From: Arenibacter sp041392165
Lineage (GTDB): Bacteria > Bacteroidota > Bacteroidia > Flavobacteriales > Flavobacteriaceae
Reading direction: 5' to 3'
DNA length: 64,000 nt
Assembly (NCBI GenBank): GCA_041392165.1
Contig: JAWKMN010000002.1
Coordinates: 62,001-126,000, forward strand
Shown here: piece after piece, positions 61,248-64,000 of the stretch
Position numbering within the stretch: the stretch's first letter is position 1
Layout of the letters: each line of letters starts with the position of its first letter
The notes under the pieces: generated by a model
Told to the model about the DNA's origin: nothing
The model's input: the letters and a program-made list of their open reading frames with translations, nothing else
The model's database searches: none
Program-made: the position numbers and the translations under genes

Positions 61248-62807
61248 ATGAAAATATTTAAATCAGTAGGAATATGCTACTTAATAGGTATTCTGTTTTT
61301 TTTCTCCGCATGCTCCGATTATTTGGAGGTGGAGAATACGAACAATCCGGATACGGCTACGGCCTTGCAAAATATCCAGGATATAGAATCCTTGGTGGGC
61401 AACCAGTATCAGCAGTGGTGGACAGGGGTCCAATCCCGTAACTTTAATGACCGGGTCACCCTTTTAGGGTTGGAAAGTACCAATGGATACAGCTTTGTAA
61501 GGGATTTTTTCATAATTCCTGCATTAGCTTATGAAAATACGCCTACTTATCGTTGGAGGGGGATAGTTACCACGCCCTGGTCCAACCTCTATACGGCCAT
61601 TTCCTCGGTGAATGATGGGTTATCCGCAACCGATATCCGTGGATTGGGTTTTGAGGATAACTCCAGAACCCAACGTTTAAGGTCGTTTGCCAAATTTATT
61701 CAAGGTATATCTTATATGGCATTGGCCAATCATTTCGATAAGGCGATCATTATAGACGAAAATTCCGATCTGGCTACCGATGAGTTGGTTTTTGCCCCTT
61801 CGGAGGAAGTTTTTGCATTTGGATTGCAAAGGCTTCAGGAGGCCAAGGAAATTGCGAGGACCAATACCTTTACCTTGCCTAACAACTGGATTATCGGGAA
61901 CTCTTTGACTTCTTCCGAATTTGTTAAATTGATGAATTCCTATGAGGCCCGTTACAGGTTGCAACAGTGCCGTACCGTGGAATGTAGGGACAATCTGGAT
62001 TGGAATACGATCAGAACTCTGGTAGAAAACGGGGTGGAAGAGCTTAATATAGCTTCCAATTCCAATATCTGGGGAGAGAGCCCCGGAATTTTACAAGGGA
62101 CTATTTTTCGTGCCAATTATTATTTGATAGGCCATACCGATCTTAGTGGAAGATTTGAAGCTTGGAAAAATGCAGACCCGGAGTTGAGGTCCGAATTCAT
62201 AATTGAAACGATGGACAGGCGAATTGCTGGACAGGAAGATGTATCCATAGTTGATAGCGAAGGGCAAACGGTTGTTTTAGAGGCCGGTAAACGAGCCCCG
62301 GGTACCGATTTTAGATGGAGGGGGCCTTCTTCCTGGCCTGCAACCAACGGGGGCTGGTACGGATCCCTGTACATGCCCATACGTACAGAGTCCATATGGC
62401 TTAACGGGGGAATTGGGGAAATTAACCATATGAGGCCTGCAGAAATGGATATGTATCGGGCAGAGGCTTTATTACGTGCCAGTGAACCGGCAGTGGATGC
62501 AACTGCAGTGGAACTTATTAATAAAACCCGAGTAGGCAGGGGAGGTTTGGCTCCAATAACCGTTTCGGATACCTTTAATGACGTATGGAATGCCATGCGC
62601 TACGAATTTGATATAGAAACTACGGTTTCTGCGGCAGGATTGCATTACTACCACAAAAGGGGATTGGGGAATTACCGTGGTTTGGATTACGGAGGACTTA
62701 TAAAGGGTAGTCCCCTTCAGTTTCCGATACCCGCCGAGGAATTGGACCTATTGGAACTACCTTATTATACCTTTGGTGGTGTAGGGGGCGAAAGTTCAGC
62801 GCCTTAG
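61248..62807 (+). CDS. SusD/RagB-family nutrient-binding outer-membrane lipoprotein
   Basis: The 519-residue lipoprotein (signal LIGILFFFSACSDYLEVENT, Cys about residue 21) has the RagB/SusD helical-bundle pattern (NPDTATALQNIQDIESLVG, LRSFAKFIQGISYMALANHF, MRPAEMDMYRAEALLRASEP, LINKTRVGRGGLAPI). It forms the surface lid over the SusC channel. It is 34 bases after susC. C-terminal SusD sequences vary with substrate, and none of the usual enzyme genes of a full polysaccharide locus are seen upstream. Confidence 0.95.
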   Translation: MKIFKSVGICYLIGILFFFSACSDYLEVENTNNPDTATALQNIQDIESLVGNQYQQWWTGVQSRNFNDRVTLLGLESTNGYSFVRDFFIIPALAYENTPTYRWRGIVTTPWSNLYTAISSVNDGLSATDIRGLGFEDNSRTQRLRSFAKFIQGISYMALANHFDKAIIIDENSDLATDELVFAPSEEVFAFGLQRLQEAKEIARTNTFTLPNNWIIGNSLTSSEFVKLMNSYEARYRLQQCRTVECRDNLDWNTIRTLVENGVEELNIASNSNIWGESPGILQGTIFRANYYLIGHTDLSGRFEAWKNADPELRSEFIIETMDRRIAGQEDVSIVDSEGQTVVLEAGKRAPGTDFRWRGPSSWPATNGGWYGSLYMPIRTESIWLNGGIGEINHMRPAEMDMYRAEALLRASEPAVDATAVELINKTRVGRGGLAPITVSDTFNDVWNAMRYEFDIETTVSAAGLHYYHKRGLGNYRGLDYGGLIKGSPLQFPIPAEELDLLELPYYTFGGVGGESSAP

Positions 62808-62874
62808 CAGGTAGATGAAATTAATAGATCCTGCGCGTTACGGTGGCAGGAAATAGTAATTTGGACTTATCGGG

Positions 62875-62918
62875 CATGGCACTTTTAGGTATTGACTACA
62901 TACATAAAAAGTGCCATG
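62875..62918 (+). terminator. Hairpin between susD and the SGNH hydrolase gene
   Basis: CATGGCACTTTT pairs with AAAAGTGCCATG (12 bp) around a 20-base loop, 67 bases after the susD stop. No U-run follows, so termination is uncertain; it may stabilise the upstream mRNA or attenuate the hydrolase gene. Confidence 0.5.
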
Positions 62919-62985
62919 TTCCATTAAGGGAAATATGTATTATAAAAAACGGGCAGGCGGTAAGCTATGCTATAACAACTGGATA

Positions 62986-63702
62986 ATGAATAATTTTAAA
63001 TTCTGTAATTGTGCATATAAGTGCCTTTTTTTCTTGATATTCTTTGTTGTGGTTCAACCGGGCCACAGTCAGGATAATTCTGAAAACGCCATATTATGGG
63101 CGCAACAGGCCCAGAACAATCGTTTTAAGGATGAAGTGGTACGTACCGTTCGTGCAAATGATTCTATTTGGGACGAATCTAAAGAAACCATTGTATTTGT
63201 AGGGAGCTCCAGTATAAAACTATGGGGGAACTTACGAGAAATGTTTCCGGGGAATCAGGTTTTGAATGCGGGGTTTGGAGGCTCGCAAGCATCCGACCTT
63301 TTGATTTTTTTGGATTCCCTTGTTCTAAAATATAATCCAAAACAGGTATTTATATACGAAGGGGATAACGATGTGGCGTCAGGGAAGCCTACCAAAGAGA
63401 TCGTTGGGAACATGATGGAAATTATAAAAAGAATAGGGGATCACGATCCGGCTACCGAAATAGTATTGATTTCTGCAAAACCTAGTATTGCCCGTTGGGA
63501 CTTTAAAAGGGAGTACAAACGTCTTAACCGCCGCTTAAAGCGACTTAGTAAAAAAGGGAGCTCCATTTACTATGCCGATGTTTGGAAGCCTATGATGCAC
63601 AAAGGTGTCTTGAAAAAGGACGTCTTTTTAAAAGATGACCTGCATATGAATGCAAAGGGGTATGAGATTTGGCATGAGGTGTTGACCCATTATATCAAGT
63701 GA
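62986..63702 (+). CDS. Secreted SGNH/GDSL-type hydrolase
   Basis: From the ATG at 62986 the protein has 238 residues with a signal peptide (AYKCLFFLIFFVVVQPGHSQ). It contains SGNH hydrolase blocks: I, IVFVGSSSIKLWG with nucleophile Ser; III, the oxyanion Asn in YEGDNDVASGK; V, the catalytic Asp-x-x-His in KDDLHMNAKGYEIW. It is an esterase type that often removes acyl groups from polysaccharides, which fits its place downstream of the SusC/SusD pair. The upstream frame from 62911 is open but not credible. Substrate unknown. Confidence 0.88.
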   Translation: MNNFKFCNCAYKCLFFLIFFVVVQPGHSQDNSENAILWAQQAQNNRFKDEVVRTVRANDSIWDESKETIVFVGSSSIKLWGNLREMFPGNQVLNAGFGGSQASDLLIFLDSLVLKYNPKQVFIYEGDNDVASGKPTKEIVGNMMEIIKRIGDHDPATEIVLISAKPSIARWDFKREYKRLNRRLKRLSKKGSSIYYADVWKPMMHKGVLKKDVFLKDDLHMNAKGYEIWHEVLTHYIK

Positions 63703-64000
63703 TCTTAGGGAGCCCCAACCGTTGTTTTATTGTATATGGACTTACTGTTTTAGGGAATGGGCAGCAGCGGGTAAGCCGTAATGTAATGGTCCTGAAAGTT
63801 GTTTTTTTATTTTTTTGTTATCACCCTATTTTGCCTTTTAAACACTTATACTTGAAGACGGAATAGTAGAACGACGGTTTGTTTGTAAAAACGGTGAAGG
63901 GTATGCCCACATCAAATGCCAAAAACGGGCTTACCCATTAAAAAAACATTATTCCTTCAAAAAACAGGGATGTTTAAAGTTATTATTAATTTCAGATATA
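63703..64000. other. Non-coding end of window
   Basis: About 300 bases follow the hydrolase gene. I see no convincing gene, repeat or terminator; the last 150 bases are AT-rich and may lead to a gene beyond the window. Confidence 0.4.

Noticed and set aside
1..64000. CRISPR arrays or prophage genes
   Set aside because: No regularly spaced direct repeats, cas genes, or phage structural genes were seen.

Overview
The window looks like a chromosomal stretch of a marine-type Flavobacteriaceae bacterium (Bacteroidota). The signs are a FecI/FecR/SusC/SusD cluster, a type IX secretion sorting domain on a DUF1501 protein, promoters of the Bacteroidota type (-7 box TAnnTTTG) with no clear Shine-Dalgarno sites, AT-rich spacers, and families typical of the group (HYC_CC_PP, DUF3347, short Ssb, YraN, Tex). 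The genus cannot be fixed from sequence alone; the gene content would suit Arenibacter, Maribacter or Zobellia.

1-5.5 kb (minus strand): a sugar cluster with an FGGY kinase, L-fucose isomerase and two sialidase-like Asp-box proteins (the last cut by the window edge). A perfect LacI-type palindrome lies just upstream of the kinase. 5.7 kb: tRNA-Arg(CCT) with its own promoter and terminator. 5.9-13.9 kb (minus strand): a copper/heavy-metal efflux operon (HYC_CC_PP protein, CusA-type RND pump, TolC-type channel, DUF3347 lipoprotein, CusB-type adaptor with a DUF3347 tail). The pump gene is frameshifted.

14-18 kb: asnA, the molybdopterin genes moaE and moaC, and small unknown proteins. 19.4-23.9 kb: a five-gene cluster with arginine decarboxylase, agmatinase and a deoxyhypusine-synthase-like enzyme, which together would make homospermidine from arginine, followed by an acidic-tailed protein and an RMD1/DUF155 membrane protein. 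24-35 kb: mostly housekeeping and unknown genes (VOC proteins, a RimB-RimK fusion, a membrane-bound M28 peptidase, a CBS protein, a beta-helix acyltransferase-like protein, a pentapeptide repeat protein, DUF1304).

34,973-38,772: a 3.8-kb IS1595-family transposon with 27-bp terminal inverted repeats and a 9-bp target duplication. It carries a VapBC45-like toxin-antitoxin operon, further passenger genes and a transposase broken by an in-frame amber codon. This is the most novel structure in the window.

38.9-55.4 kb: ssb, ferritin, tex, an NlpE-META lipoprotein, metG (frameshifted in the same manner as the cusA gene, which points to base-calling errors), a DUF1501/DUF1800 pair, YraN, an ACT-like protein, a TlpA-like thioredoxin and mfd. 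55.8-63.7 kb (plus strand): an ECF sigma factor, FecR anti-sigma factor, SusC/SusD uptake pair and a secreted SGNH hydrolase, with hairpins between fecR/susC and susD/hydrolase. GC-rich palindromic repeats are scattered between genes.
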